NCBI RefSeq assembly: GCF_028473745.1
Contig: NZ_CP101137.1
Coordinates: 5,828,001 to 5,892,000, forward strand
DNA length: 64,000 nt
Source: Streptomyces sp. M92
GTDB lineage: Bacteria > Actinomycetota > Actinomycetes > Streptomycetales > Streptomycetaceae
Direction: 5' to 3'
The notes beneath the pieces were generated by a model, which saw nothing but the letters and a program-made list of their open reading frames with translations, ran no database searches and was not told the DNA's origin. A program made the translations under genes and the position numbers. Shown here piece after piece: positions 24,424-32,955 of the stretch; position 1 is the first letter of the stretch; every line of letters begins with the position of its first letter.

Positions 24424-25122
24424 GTGACCACCTCACCCCCTCCGGACGTCGACGTCGTACTCCCGTGCCTGGACGAGGCCCGGGCCCTGCCCTGGGTCCT
24501 GTCCCGTGTCCCGGCCGGCTGGCGCGCGCTCGTCGTCGACAACGGCTCCACCGACGGCTCCGCGGACATCGCCCGCGCGCACGGCGCCACGGTCGTGGCC
24601 GAGCCGCGCCGTGGTTTCGGCGCCGCCTGCCACGCCGGCCTGACCGCCGCCACCGCCGACGTCGTCTGCTTCTGCGACTGCGACGCCTCCCTCGATCCCG
24701 CTCTGCTGGTCCCCTTCGTGCGCGAGATCCTCGCCGGCGGCACCGACCTCGTCCTCGGCCGCAGACGCCCCCAGGGCCGGGGAACGTGGCCCGCGCACGC
24801 CCGTGCCGGGAACCTCGCCCTCGCCCGGATGCTGCGCCGCCGCACCGGCCTGCGCCTGCACGACCTGGGCCCGCTGCGCGCGGCCCGCCGCGAGGCGCTG
24901 CTCGCCCTCGGTCTCACCGACCGGCGCAGCGGCTACCCGCTCCAGATGGTGGTCCGCGCCGCCGACGCCGGCTGGCGGGTCACCGAGCACGACGTGCCGT
25001 ACCTGCCGCGCACCGGCGCCTCGAAGGTGACGGGCACCTGGCGCGGCACCTGGCACGCCGTACGGGACATGCGGCGCGTCCTGGCCGAGCAACCGGACGT
25101 CCGAGAGGAGACCTCGGGATGA
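24424..25122 (+). CDS. Family 2 glycosyltransferase
   Basis: A 232-residue GT-A fold transferase. It has 'VVLPCLDEARALPWVL' at the N-terminus, nucleotide-binding 'VVDNGSTDGSADIAR' and the metal-binding DxD-like 'DCDASLD'. It ends with 'VPYLPRTGASKVTGTWRGTW', as in polyprenol-phosphate mannose/glucose synthases. It probably moves a sugar from an NDP-sugar to a lipid carrier on the inner membrane face, though it lacks membrane helices itself. It starts an operon in which the next two genes overlap by ATGA and GTGA. Confidence 0.9.
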   Translation: MTTSPPPDVDVVLPCLDEARALPWVLSRVPAGWRALVVDNGSTDGSADIARAHGATVVAEPRRGFGAACHAGLTAATADVVCFCDCDASLDPALLVPFVREILAGGTDLVLGRRRPQGRGTWPAHARAGNLALARMLRRRTGLRLHDLGPLRAARREALLALGLTDRRSGYPLQMVVRAADAGWRVTEHDVPYLPRTGASKVTGTWRGTWHAVRDMRRVLAEQPDVREETSG

Positions 25123-25757
25123 GCGCCGCGACCACTCTCCTCGTCATCGCCAAGGAGCCGCGCCCCGGCCGGGTCAAGACCCGGCTCACCCCGCCCTTCA
25201 CCCCCGCCGAGGCGGCCGCACTGGCCGAGGCGGCGCTCGCCGACACCCTGCACGCCGTGGCCGCGACCCCCGCGCTCCGCCGGGTTCTGGTGCTCGCCGG
25301 AGAAGCGGGCCCCTGGCTGCCGGACGGCTTCGACGTCGTACCGCAGTGCCGGGGGGACCTCGACGAACGGCTCGCCGCCGCGTTCGCCGGGTGTTCGGGG
25401 CCCGCCCTGCTGATCGGGATGGACACCCCGCAGGTGACACCGGAACTGCTCGACGTGGACTTCGCCGACTGCGACGCCTGCTTCGGGCCGGCCGAGGACG
25501 GCGGCTTCTGGGCCCTGGGCCTGTCCCGCCCCGACCCCGCGCTGCTGCGGGGCGTGCCCATGTCGACGCCGGTGACGGGAGCCGTGCAGCGCGGGCGGCT
25601 GCTCGCGGCCGGGCTGCGGGTACGCGACCTGCCGCCGCTCCGGGACGTCGACACCGCCGACGACGCGCGGGCCGTGGCAGCGCTGGCCCCGCACGGACGC
25701 TTCGCCGCCCGGCTCGCGGCGTGCGCCCTGGACGCGGACCGGCGGACGAGCCGGTGA
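25119..25757 (+). CDS. DUF2064/TIGR04282-type glycosyltransferase
   Basis: A 212-residue protein with a nucleotidyl/glycosyltransferase-like fold. Signature parts are 'LLVIAKEPRPGRVKTRLTPPFTP' (N-terminal nucleotide-sugar loop), 'LIGMDTPQVTP' (equivalent of the DxD region) and 'FGPAEDGGFWALGL'. TIGR04282 members are annotated as arsenosugar-type glycosyltransferases, but that is not proven for this gene. It overlaps the GT2 gene by ATGA and the methyltransferase by GTGA, so all three act in one pathway. Confidence 0.9.
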   Translation: MSAATTLLVIAKEPRPGRVKTRLTPPFTPAEAAALAEAALADTLHAVAATPALRRVLVLAGEAGPWLPDGFDVVPQCRGDLDERLAAAFAGCSGPALLIGMDTPQVTPELLDVDFADCDACFGPAEDGGFWALGLSRPDPALLRGVPMSTPVTGAVQRGRLLAAGLRVRDLPPLRDVDTADDARAVAALAPHGRFAARLAACALDADRRTSR

Positions 25758-26542
25758 GGGCGGCTCCGCGCGTGGGTCCCGGCCGGCTGTCCGGGCCGCC
25801 CGCCGCCGCCCGGGCCTGGGAGGCCTGCGACCCCTATACGGCCGCGCTGCGGGCCGGTCGCGGGCCGCTGTTCCTGCGGCGCTCCGACGGCCGGCTGCTG
25901 CCGCTGGACGTGGAGCGGTGGTGTGCGCGGGCCGACGCGGTCGACCTGGAGGCGCTGGACCGGTGCGAGGGTGCCGTGCTGGATGTCGGCTGCGGCCCGG
26001 GCCGGCTGGTGGCGGAGCTCGCCGCCCGGGGCCGTACCGTCCTCGGTATCGACGTCAGCGAGGCCGCCGTGGCCCGCACGGTACGCATCGGCGGCCAGTC
26101 GCTGCGGCGCTCCGTGTTCGAGCCGCTGCCCGGCGAGGGACGCTGGGGCACCGTCCTGCTCATGGACGGAAACATCGGCATCGGCGGCGATCCCGGCGCC
26201 CTGCTCGCCCGCGTCGCCGCCCTGCTCGCACCCGGCGGTCTGCTGATCGCGGAGACGGCCCGGACGGACGTCGACGAGCGCGCGTACGTGCAGCTCGTCG
26301 ACGACACGGACGGCCACCCGCCCGGCAGTCCCTTCCCGTGGGCGCGGATCGGCGCCCGCGCCCTGCGCCGCCGCGCCGCCGCCGACGGTTGGCGTACGGC
26401 GGCTCAGTGGACGTCGGGCGGACGCCGCTTCGTCGCCCTGCGCAGCAGCAACACCAGCGCCGAACCACCGAACAGCACCGCCGTGATCAGCAGCCAGCGG
26501 GTGAGGAAGCCGTCCGCCGACAGTCCGGCCACCGACCGGTAG
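25754..26542 (+). CDS. Class I SAM-dependent methyltransferase
   Basis: A 262-residue methyltransferase. The SAM motif is 'AVLDVGCGPGRLVAELAARG' with acidic post-I 'VLGIDVSEAA', motif II-like 'WGTVLLMDGNIGIGGDP', and 'LLAPGGLLIAETA'. The expected end lies near residue 220 ('GRRFVALR'); the last 40 residues are polar and overlap the opposite-strand membrane gene by 139 bases, so the original stop was probably lost. It is the third gene of the glycosyltransferase operon and may methylate the sugar or lipid product. Confidence 0.87.
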   Translation: MRAAPRVGPGRLSGPPAAARAWEACDPYTAALRAGRGPLFLRRSDGRLLPLDVERWCARADAVDLEALDRCEGAVLDVGCGPGRLVAELAARGRTVLGIDVSEAAVARTVRIGGQSLRRSVFEPLPGEGRWGTVLLMDGNIGIGGDPGALLARVAALLAPGGLLIAETARTDVDERAYVQLVDDTDGHPPGSPFPWARIGARALRRRAAADGWRTAAQWTSGGRRFVALRSSNTSAEPPNSTAVISSQRVRKPSADSPATDR

Positions 26543-26907
26543 CGCGCGTCCACCCGGCCGCTGATCAGCGGGAACCACACCAGCAGAAGCAGTGCCGAGA
26601 AGGCGGCCGGGACCCGCACGTACAGCACCCACTCACGACGGCCCGCCTTCCCCAGCCCACGCGTCAGGGCCCGGTCGGCCACCGCGTACAGCGGCAGCAG
26701 CACCAGGTCGTGCAGGAGCGCCGCCCCCACGAACCACAGCGCCACGCCGAGCCAGTCACCGGCGAGCAGCCGCACTCCCGCGTAGCCGGCCAGCGCGAAC
26801 GAGGCGGCGAGCAGCAGAAGCTGGAAGGGGCCGCCGATCACGGGCCGCGGCGGTCGCGGTCCAGCCAGCCGTCGGCCGGGCCGCCGCAGTCTGCGTACGA
26901 GGTTCAT
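26404..26907 (-). CDS. Four-helix membrane protein, partner of Moco oxidoreductase
   Basis: A 167-residue integral membrane protein with about four hydrophobic helices (residues 20-42, 50-75, 90-115, 130-152) and a basic N-terminus. No enzymatic motif is visible. The ATG at 26905-26907 overlaps the stop of the molybdopterin gene, so the two are co-translated and it may be a membrane subunit or stabiliser of that protein. It converges with and overlaps the methyltransferase 3' end. Confidence 0.78.
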   Translation of the reverse strand: MNLVRRLRRPGRRLAGPRPPRPVIGGPFQLLLLAASFALAGYAGVRLLAGDWLGVALWFVGAALLHDLVLLPLYAVADRALTRGLGKAGRREWVLYVRVPAAFSALLLLVWFPLISGRVDARYRSVAGLSADGFLTRWLLITAVLFGGSALVLLLRRATKRRPPDVH

Positions 26908-28154
26908 CCGAGGTCTCCGAACGTCATCCGCGCCACCCACTTGGTGTTCAGCACGCCGGGCGCGGCGGGCACGATGATCCGCGCCGGATGGCCGTGGTCC
27001 GGGCTCAGCGTCTCCCCGTTGACGTACAGCGCGAGCAGGGAGCGCGGGTCGGCCACCTGGTTGCCGCGCAGGGCGCCGCTGCGGAAGGCGCCCCGCCGTT
27101 GCAGTGACTCGACGAGCACGTCCGGCGAGTCGCCGTCGAAGCCCACCAGGGCGGCGAGGTCGCGCAGCCGCACCCCGCGCCACCACTGGTCGGAGGTGGA
27201 CCAGCCCTCGACGCACGCGATGGGCAACGCGGCGCTGTGCAGCGGCAGTCGCAGCAGGTCGGCGCGGGCGAGGCGGACCGTCGCGGTGGGGCCGACGACG
27301 ACGAGCCGCCACGCGTCCTCGTGTGTCTCGGCCGGTTCGATGCCCGCGTACGCGGCGGTCTTGTTGATCTGGAAGCCGTTGGGGCCGCCGCCCGGTTCGG
27401 GCCCGCCGTGCGGCGCGAGCACGGCCGTCGCCCGCACCGCCCCGTCGAAGCTGCGGCCGGCGCTGGTGGCGAACAGCAGCAGCGATCCCCCGCCGACCGT
27501 CCACAGGGCCCCGCGCCGCGACACCGTCGGCGCGTCGGGCCGCGACGCCACCAGGCTGTCCCGCTCCTCCCCTCCCCCGGTACGCATCCGCCGTACGTTG
27601 CGCACCACGGTCGGCGCCTTCAGCGCGACGTGCGCGAGGAACGCGGCGAAGAAGACCCAGGCGCCGTAGAAGTGCAGCGGATAGAAGGAGCCAGGGAAGA
27701 CGTACTCCAGCTGGACGTTGAGCACGCCGGTGACGAACTCGAACAGCGCGCCTCCCACCAGGAGCAGCAGTGAGACCCGTTCCAGCGCGTGGGCGAGCGA
27801 CCGGACCGGCGGCATCGTGAACAGCCTCGGCACCACCGACCACAGCTTGGCCAGCAGTACCGGGATCAGGGTCAGCCCGAGGGTGACGTGGACGCCCTGG
27901 GTGAGGCGGTACAGCCAGGGCGGGTCGGTCGGCCAGGCGAAGAGGTAGAAGCCGAGCAGCCCCTTGTCCGGGGTCTTGTCGTTGACCGGGGACAGGTCCG
28001 GGTTGTATGCGGCGTACGAGAGCAGGCCGGTCACGAACAGCACGCTGATGCCGGCGAGCAGGACGAGGCCGAGTACCGAGGTGAACCGGGGGCCGCGCAG
28101 GGGGCTGCGCCAGAAGTGCGGTGAGGACGGAAGCCGTGTGGCGAGGTCGCGCAT
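26904..28154 (-). CDS. Molybdopterin oxidoreductase with cytochrome b-like membrane domain
   Basis: A 416-residue two-part protein. The first 205 residues have four to five helices, with histidines placed as in diheme cytochrome b561-like domains ('GVHVTLG', 'PLHFYGAWVFFAAFLAHVALK'). After a twin-Arg-like 'VSRRGALWTVGGG', the C-terminal half is a sulfite-oxidase-type molybdopterin domain with the Moco Cys in 'IACVEGWS'. It likely transfers electrons between the quinone pool and an outer-surface substrate. The ATG at 28152-28154 is chosen over an upstream start because the domain begins there. It overlaps the small membrane gene (ATGA). Confidence 0.9.
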   Translation of the reverse strand: MRDLATRLPSSPHFWRSPLRGPRFTSVLGLVLLAGISVLFVTGLLSYAAYNPDLSPVNDKTPDKGLLGFYLFAWPTDPPWLYRLTQGVHVTLGLTLIPVLLAKLWSVVPRLFTMPPVRSLAHALERVSLLLLVGGALFEFVTGVLNVQLEYVFPGSFYPLHFYGAWVFFAAFLAHVALKAPTVVRNVRRMRTGGGEERDSLVASRPDAPTVSRRGALWTVGGGSLLLFATSAGRSFDGAVRATAVLAPHGGPEPGGGPNGFQINKTAAYAGIEPAETHEDAWRLVVVGPTATVRLARADLLRLPLHSAALPIACVEGWSTSDQWWRGVRLRDLAALVGFDGDSPDVLVESLQRRGAFRSGALRGNQVADPRSLLALYVNGETLSPDHGHPARIIVPAAPGVLNTKWVARMTFGDLG

Positions 28155-28255
28155 GGTCCGACGGTAGGCCGCGACCGGTGCCGCGGAGGGTCCACGACCC
28201 ATGACGAAACGCTGACGTCCGCCGTGCGCACCGACCGGTGCGCCATCTCCCGGCC

Positions 28256-28261
28256 TACGGT
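28256..28261 (+). promoter_or_regulatory. -10 element of leaderless membrane-protein gene
   Basis: TACGGT ends 6 bases before the GTG at 28268, with no Shine-Dalgarno sequence. Confidence 0.5.
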
Positions 28262-28267
28262 GCCGGT

Positions 28268-29602
28268 GTGACCCGCCTCCGCTCCGTTCCCCGCGACCTG
28301 TACGCCGCCGCGGCCGCCGCGCTCCTCGTGGCGGCAGCCGTCCTCGTCGGCCGGTACGTGTTCACCTACGACGACCTGATCGTCGGCTGGCCACCCCTGC
28401 TGGGCCGCTGGGACCCGCACCTGGGCCCCGGCACGCCGGCGGCCGTCCTGGTGGCGGTGGCGACCGTGGCGTACGGCCCGGCCGTCGCCGCCCGTCTGCC
28501 GTGGCGCGCCCTGCTCCCCGCGGCCTGGGGCGCTGCGATGGCCTGGACCTGGTCACTGGCCCTGATCGACGGTTGGCGACGGGGCATCGCGGGCCGGCTC
28601 ACCACCCACCAGGAGTATCTGTCGGTCATCGGCCGCTGGGACGACATCCCGGCGACCCTGCGCGACTTCACCCAGCACATCCTGCTCCACTCCCCCGACA
28701 ACTGGCCGGCCCACGTCGCCGGTCACCCTCCGGCGGCCACGCTCACCTTCGTCCTGCTCGACCGGATCGGGCTGCGCGGCGGGGGCTGGGCCGGGGCATG
28801 GTGCATCACCGTCGGCGCGACTGCGTGCGTGGCGGTGCTGGTGGCGGTACGCGCCCTGGCCGGAGAACGGCTCGCCCGGCGGGCGGTGCCCTTCCTGGTG
28901 CTGGCACCGGCCGCGGTGTGGATGGGCACGTCCGCGGACGGCTACTTCGCGGCGGTCACCGCGTGGGCCGTGGCCCTGCTGGCCCTCGCCGTCACGCGGC
29001 GCTCGCTGTGGTGGGCGGCGGGCTCGGGGCTGCTGTTCGGCCTGACCTGCTACCTCTCGTACGGGCTCACGCTCTTCGCGGTGCTCGGGGCGGCGGTACT
29101 GCTGCTGGGCAGGCGCGAGGTGCGCAAGCGGCCACTGCTGTTCGTGCCGCTGCTCGCGGGGACGGCGGTGGTGCCCGTGGCGTTCGGCGTCGCCGGGTTC
29201 GACTGGTGGGAGGCGTACCACCTGCTGGTCACCCGCTACTACGAGGGTGCGGGCGGGATCCGCCCCTACGGCTACTGGGTGTGGGCCAACCTCGCCTGCA
29301 CGGTGCTCATCACGGGCCTGGCGACGGCGGCGGGCCTGCGCCGGGCCGCTCTGGTCCGGCGGCACCGTGAGGAGGTCCGCACCGAGGACATCCGCCTCGC
29401 CTTCCTCATCGCCGCGTCGCTGCTCGCCCTGCTCGTCGCCGACCTGTCCGGCATGAGCAAGGCGGAGACGGAACGCATCTGGCTCCCCTTCGCCCTGTGG
29501 CTCCTGCCGGCCTGCGCGTTCCTCACCCGCCCGCGCGTCTGGCTGGCAGCGCAGGCGGTTCTGGCCCTGCTCCTCAACCACCTGCTGGCGACCGGCTGGT
29601 GA
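28268..29602 (+). CDS. Multi-pass membrane protein, glycosyltransferase-like
   Basis: A 444-residue protein with about ten membrane helices. A long outer loop between the third and fourth helices contains 'HQEYLSVIGRWDDIPATL' and 'LLHSPDNWPAHVAGHPPAATL'. The layout, with a conserved polar loop after the first helices, is like GT-C/PMT-type polyprenol-sugar transferases, but no DxD pair is certain. It is divergent from the molybdopterin gene and may be the outer-face partner of the GT2 enzyme encoded nearby. GTG 28268 start. Confidence 0.8.
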   Translation: MTRLRSVPRDLYAAAAAALLVAAAVLVGRYVFTYDDLIVGWPPLLGRWDPHLGPGTPAAVLVAVATVAYGPAVAARLPWRALLPAAWGAAMAWTWSLALIDGWRRGIAGRLTTHQEYLSVIGRWDDIPATLRDFTQHILLHSPDNWPAHVAGHPPAATLTFVLLDRIGLRGGGWAGAWCITVGATACVAVLVAVRALAGERLARRAVPFLVLAPAAVWMGTSADGYFAAVTAWAVALLALAVTRRSLWWAAGSGLLFGLTCYLSYGLTLFAVLGAAVLLLGRREVRKRPLLFVPLLAGTAVVPVAFGVAGFDWWEAYHLLVTRYYEGAGGIRPYGYWVWANLACTVLITGLATAAGLRRAALVRRHREEVRTEDIRLAFLIAASLLALLVADLSGMSKAETERIWLPFALWLLPACAFLTRPRVWLAAQAVLALLLNHLLATGW

Positions 29603-29610
29603 GCGCGGGG

Positions 29611-29640
29611 CGCGCGCGGTCGCGCGCGGTCGCGCGCGTA
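29611..29640. repeat. Three tandem CpG-rich decamers
   Basis: CGCGCGCGGT occurs twice head-to-tail and is followed by CGCGCGCGTA, just after the membrane-protein stop. Alternating C/G of this kind can form Z-DNA or polymerase slippage tracts. It may also weakly terminate transcription. Confidence 0.6.
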
Positions 29641-29725
29641 AGAGTTTCGTCATCTGCCGGGTCGCCCACGTCGGCCGGTTCTCGCATTGAATGGTCCCGG
29701 GTCAACGACTGTCGGGAGGGACGCA

Positions 29726-30289
29726 ATGAGACGTCTTCGTAATGTGCTGGTCAGGCCGTGGGTCATCGCTGCGCTGACCGTGGCTGTCGCGGTGGGTGGT
29801 TTCGGTTCCTACTGGTTCCAGCCATGGAAGCTGTGGCAGGAGGAGACCGTCAACGAGGCACTGCCCGAAGCCGTGCCGCCACCGCGGCCGTCCACTGGGG
29901 AGGCGGCCGGCGGTGCCCCTTCCGCCCCGGCCGGACCGGTGACCCTGGCGAGCGGCGGTCTGATCAGCCACGAGCACGCGACCTCGGGAACGGTGAAGCT
30001 GGTGCGGCTCACCGACGGCTCCCACATCGTGCGCGTCGAGAACCTCGACACGAGCAACGGCCCCGACCTGCGGGTGTGGCTGACCGATGCGCCGGTGAAG
30101 CCGGGGACGGCCGGCTGGCACGTGTTCGACGACGGGGAGTACGTCAGTCTCGGGAAGCTCAAGGGGAACAGAGGCAGCCAGAACTACACGGTACCGGCCG
30201 ACGTCGACCCGTCCCGTTACAGCAGTGTGAGCATCTGGTGCGACCGCTTCGACGTCTCCTTCGGCGCCGCTGAGCTCGCCCGCGTCTGA
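29726..30289 (+). CDS. Membrane-anchored DM13 domain protein
   Basis: A 187-residue protein with one N-terminal membrane helix (residues 12-30), a Pro/Ala-rich linker to about residue 70, and a DM13 domain from there on: 'SHEHATSGTVKLVRLTDGSHIVRVENLDTSNGPDLRVWLTD' to 'YSSVSIWCDRFDVSFG', with the conserved Cys. DM13 domains are thought to take part in electron transfer or redox chemistry outside the cytoplasm. Start at ATG 29726 with a GGGAGGG site. Single gene. Confidence 0.9.
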   Translation: MRRLRNVLVRPWVIAALTVAVAVGGFGSYWFQPWKLWQEETVNEALPEAVPPPRPSTGEAAGGAPSAPAGPVTLASGGLISHEHATSGTVKLVRLTDGSHIVRVENLDTSNGPDLRVWLTDAPVKPGTAGWHVFDDGEYVSLGKLKGNRGSQNYTVPADVDPSRYSSVSIWCDRFDVSFGAAELARV

Positions 30290-30331
30290 GAGTGCCGCCG
30301 GGGCTGAACGGCTTCTTCGCACAGGGGTGGT

Positions 30332-30898
30332 TCAGGAGCGCGGCTTCGGGCGGTAGGTACGCCCGAAGCTGCGCGGACTGTCCTCGTAGATCTCGACCAG
30401 CTCCCAGTCGATCCGTTGCCCGCCGGGAACGTCGAAGACACGGGTGCCGTCGCCGAGGAACACCGGGGCGACGAAGACCTGCAACTCGTCGATGAGGTCG
30501 TGCTCGAGCGCCTGCCGGGCGATGTCGGCGCTGACGATCTGCACGTCCCTGTCGCCGGCGACTTCCTGAGCGCGACGGACCGCGTCCACGATGTCGCAGT
30601 TCAGGGCGACGACGGCCGGGTCGTCGGCGATCTCCTCCGGTCGGTGGGTGAGGACGAACTCGGTTCCGGACCACGCGCCGCCGTACGCCTCCGACGTCGT
30701 GTCGTCCCGTTCGTCCTGCTGAGCTTTCGCCGCGTCATAGCCCGCCCGACCGGAGATGATCACTGCGACGTCCCCCGCCATCCGCTCCCCGGCACCCTCG
30801 GCCAGGGGTTCCGCGGCGGACATCCAGCTCATGTCGTGTTCCGGTCCGGCGATGAAGCCGTCGATCGAACACGTGAATCCCCAGGCGACCTTTCCCAT
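30332..30898 (-). CDS. Dihydrofolate reductase-fold (RibD_C) family protein
   Basis: A 188-residue protein of the 'dihydrofolate reductase family' group. 'WGFTCSIDGFIAGPEHDMSWM' opens the fold, 'VIISGRAGYD' and 'VQIVSADIARQALEHDLIDELQVFVAPVFLGDGTRVF' give the NADPH-binding part. True substrates are unknown; the group is related to riboflavin-pathway reductases, not to housekeeping DHFR. Start ATG 30896-30898 behind GGAGGA. A paralogue of the same superfamily lies at 56064-56669. Confidence 0.9.
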   Translation of the reverse strand: MGKVAWGFTCSIDGFIAGPEHDMSWMSAAEPLAEGAGERMAGDVAVIISGRAGYDAAKAQQDERDDTTSEAYGGAWSGTEFVLTHRPEEIADDPAVVALNCDIVDAVRRAQEVAGDRDVQIVSADIARQALEHDLIDELQVFVAPVFLGDGTRVFDVPGGQRIDWELVEIYEDSPRSFGRTYRPKPRS

Positions 30899-30938
30899 GT
30901 GTCCTCCTCGCCAGTCGACGGCCCCGTCGTTCAACGGC

Positions 30939-30944
30939 CATCCT
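30939..30944 (+). promoter_or_regulatory. -10-like element of leaderless nucleotidyltransferase gene
   Basis: CATCCT ends 6 bases before ATG 30951; it keeps the conserved A and final T of the TANNNT box. No ribosome site is seen. Confidence 0.35.
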
Positions 30945-30950
30945 GGTTGA

Positions 30951-31535
30951 ATGAGCTGCGTGGACGAAACTGCTGCCTTGCGCCTTCACCGGGCCGTTCG
31001 GCTTGTCGAGGCGGCCACCCGTAACCGTGCCGCAACGGGGCGCGGCCCGGACGAAGCCGACGACGTGGTCGGTACGTTCGCCACGGACGGCGCCTTCGGC
31101 TTCGATCCGTTTCCGTTCCTTCGGGCTCTTCACGAGGCCGGTTCCCGTGCGGTGGTCATTGGCCAGGTGGCCGGCATCATGCACGGCTCGGCAGAACTGA
31201 CAGGCGACCTCGACCTGCTGTGGGACGGTACGCCCGAGCAGGCGCACGCCCTGCGCGAGGCCCTGACCGCCACGGGTTGTACGAACCTGCCCGACCTCGC
31301 CCGCTCCCAAGTGGCCTACGAGGTCACCGGCGTCGGCGGCGACCTGTGCACTCCCGCCCTGCCCTGGGGCGACATGGACGTCGCGCCCTGCCTTGCCCGG
31401 GCGGTCAACGCCCACGATCCGGCCGGTTTCGCCATCCTCTGCGCCGACCTGGACGACCTGATCCTCATGCGCCGTTCCCTCGGGCGTCCCAAGGACCACC
31501 GTCGCGCGGACGAACTCGAGACCTTGCGCCCTTGA
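30951..31535 (+). CDS. Nucleotidyltransferase-fold protein
   Basis: A 194-residue protein. Residues 69-86 read 'VIGQVAGIMHGSAELTGDLDLLWDG', the G-S-x(n)-D-x-D signature of minimal nucleotidyltransferases, with catalytic Asp pair DLDL. A C-terminal helical region includes 'LDDLILMRRSLGRPKDHRRADELE', as in toxin-like and aminoglycoside-type families. It could transfer a nucleotide to a protein, tRNA or drug; no antitoxin partner is evident nearby. Divergent from the DHFR-fold gene by about 50 bases. Confidence 0.8.
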   Translation: MSCVDETAALRLHRAVRLVEAATRNRAATGRGPDEADDVVGTFATDGAFGFDPFPFLRALHEAGSRAVVIGQVAGIMHGSAELTGDLDLLWDGTPEQAHALREALTATGCTNLPDLARSQVAYEVTGVGGDLCTPALPWGDMDVAPCLARAVNAHDPAGFAILCADLDDLILMRRSLGRPKDHRRADELETLRP

Positions 31536-31604
31536 GGGGGCTTGGAAACCCAGGCACTCAAGGGCACAGGGCACGAGTCGCCCGTGCTGCCGCTTCTCCA
31601 GCGA

Positions 31605-32048
31605 TCAGTGGAGGGTGTACTCGCACATGTGCTTGCCGTCGACACCACCAGGGTCCTCGGCGACCTTCTGGCCATCGACGGTGATCGAGCAAGAAGCCGC
31701 GCCGAACTGGCCGTTGGGCAGCTCCACGGGGCCCGGCACGATGGACACGGTGATCCCGACCTCGCGTTGGGTGCCGTTCAGGGTGAGCTTGTCCGACTTC
31801 CTCCACGGCAGGGTGACCTGCTCGAAGTGGTTCGTGTCTAGGTTGTAGCCCACCCTGGACCTGCCCTTGCCACCGACTTGCAGAGTAATCTCGTAGGACT
31901 TGTCCTGGCCGCCGGCGGCCGGTTTCGATGACGATGTGGTCGTGCCCTTGTCCGCTCGCTCCTTCTTCCCCTCGTCGCCGCTGCCGCAGGCGGCGGTCAT
32001 CAGCCCGGCCGTTGCCAGGAGCGCCACTGTGGTTGCTGCCCTGCGCAT
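31605..32048 (-). CDS. Secreted lipoprotein
   Basis: A 147-residue lipoprotein. The signal 'MRRAATTVALLATAGLMTAAC' has a lipobox (MTAAC) with the lipid-attachment Cys at about residue 21. A Lys/Ser/Thr-rich linker follows, then a small beta-type domain ('YEITLQVGGKG', 'LNGTQREVGITVSIVPGP') with one Cys pair. It should be anchored on the outer face of the membrane. The domain is similar in style to small MmpS-like or sensor-associated domains, but no function can be assigned. The start at ATG 32046-32048 is the only one that gives a proper signal. Confidence 0.85.
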   Translation of the reverse strand: MRRAATTVALLATAGLMTAACGSGDEGKKERADKGTTTSSSKPAAGGQDKSYEITLQVGGKGRSRVGYNLDTNHFEQVTLPWRKSDKLTLNGTQREVGITVSIVPGPVELPNGQFGAASCSITVDGQKVAEDPGGVDGKHMCEYTLH

Positions 32049-32955
32049 GTGTGTATCCCCGTGGTGCGAATGTGATTCCGTGTCGAAGCATCGTAGGCGG
32101 GGCTTCTTCGGCCCCAGGTCGTCGCCGGGGCCTGAGGGGCCGTCGGGCGTCGCCCAAAGGACCGGCGCCCCTGTCGAGGCACGCGAGTGCGTGTGTCGAC
32201 GAGCGGGGCAGCCGTTCAGGTGGCCGGCCTCCACCAGCCTTCGACCGTGAGGACTACAGGTCCGGCACGCGGTCGAGTGCGGCAACAACCGGCTCTAACG
32301 GAACCGGGCGGTGGCCACCCGGTTCGACAGGCGCGCGGTCCGCCGCGGGACAGGCGTCCTTGTCACCGCGGTCAACGAGCAGCTGTGGCCGCCCGGGAGT
32401 TTCAGGCCCGCGCCGCGATCAGGTCAGCGGGTTGACGGGAGACAGAGAGCAGCGACCGCATCGAGGGTCCCGTAACGGGCGCTCTGGTCGATACTGGTCT
32501 TCCGGAAGGTTGATTGAGTATCCGTGGACCCCGGCTTCCGGATGTTGAGGGCCGGGAGCGGCGCCTAGTTTTCAGGTGTCGGCCGTCCGGGCTGCGAGAC
32601 CGCGCAGCGACTTCGCGGAACTCGTCCAGCCTCGGTCGACCGACAGTGTGCACGGGCGTGTGGAACGGATCGCGGTACCGCCTCCCGGCTGTCCCGAGCC
32701 GGATGGCATGGTGCTGCTTCTCGGCGGTCGGGCGGTGTGCTCCGCGGTGCGCCTCGACCCCGGCAGCCCTTCCGCACGCCCGGGCACGCATGCCCGGCCG
32801 AACGGCATGGACGTGGTTCGCCGGAGGAGTGTCCGCGGACGTCCCGCGCTTACGTCTGTTCGGGTGTGTCGTCATCTTGGTACCGTGCCGGAACGGCGCC
32901 TTCCGTGGGCCGTTGCGATGGACAGGCTCTGCCTGAGGAGAGCGAGGATGACGGC
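32049..32955. other. Long intergenic region with an IS remnant
   Basis: Apart from the transposase fragment at 32240-32398, no frame here looks like a gene. The 5' part should hold the lipoprotein promoter and the 3' part that of the large LuxR regulator. The stretch 32730-32955 is open in the regulator's frame but lacks protein-like composition. Confidence 0.5.
32240..32398 (+). mobile_element. IS5-family transposase C-terminal fragment
   Basis: A frame beginning FDREDYR shifts by one base and then reads HAVECGNNRL, a stop, RNRAVATRFDRRAVRR and VLVTAVNEQL. This is the conserved end of IS5-type transposases in Streptomyces (…HAVECGINRLKRNRAVATR…). The stop replaces a Lys codon (TAA for AAG-like), and the rest of the element is missing. 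Confidence 0.65.

Noticed and set aside
30951..31535. Toxin-antitoxin system based on the nucleotidyltransferase-fold protein.
   Set aside because: No small partner gene overlaps or adjoins it on the same strand; the divergent neighbour is an unrelated DHFR-fold protein.
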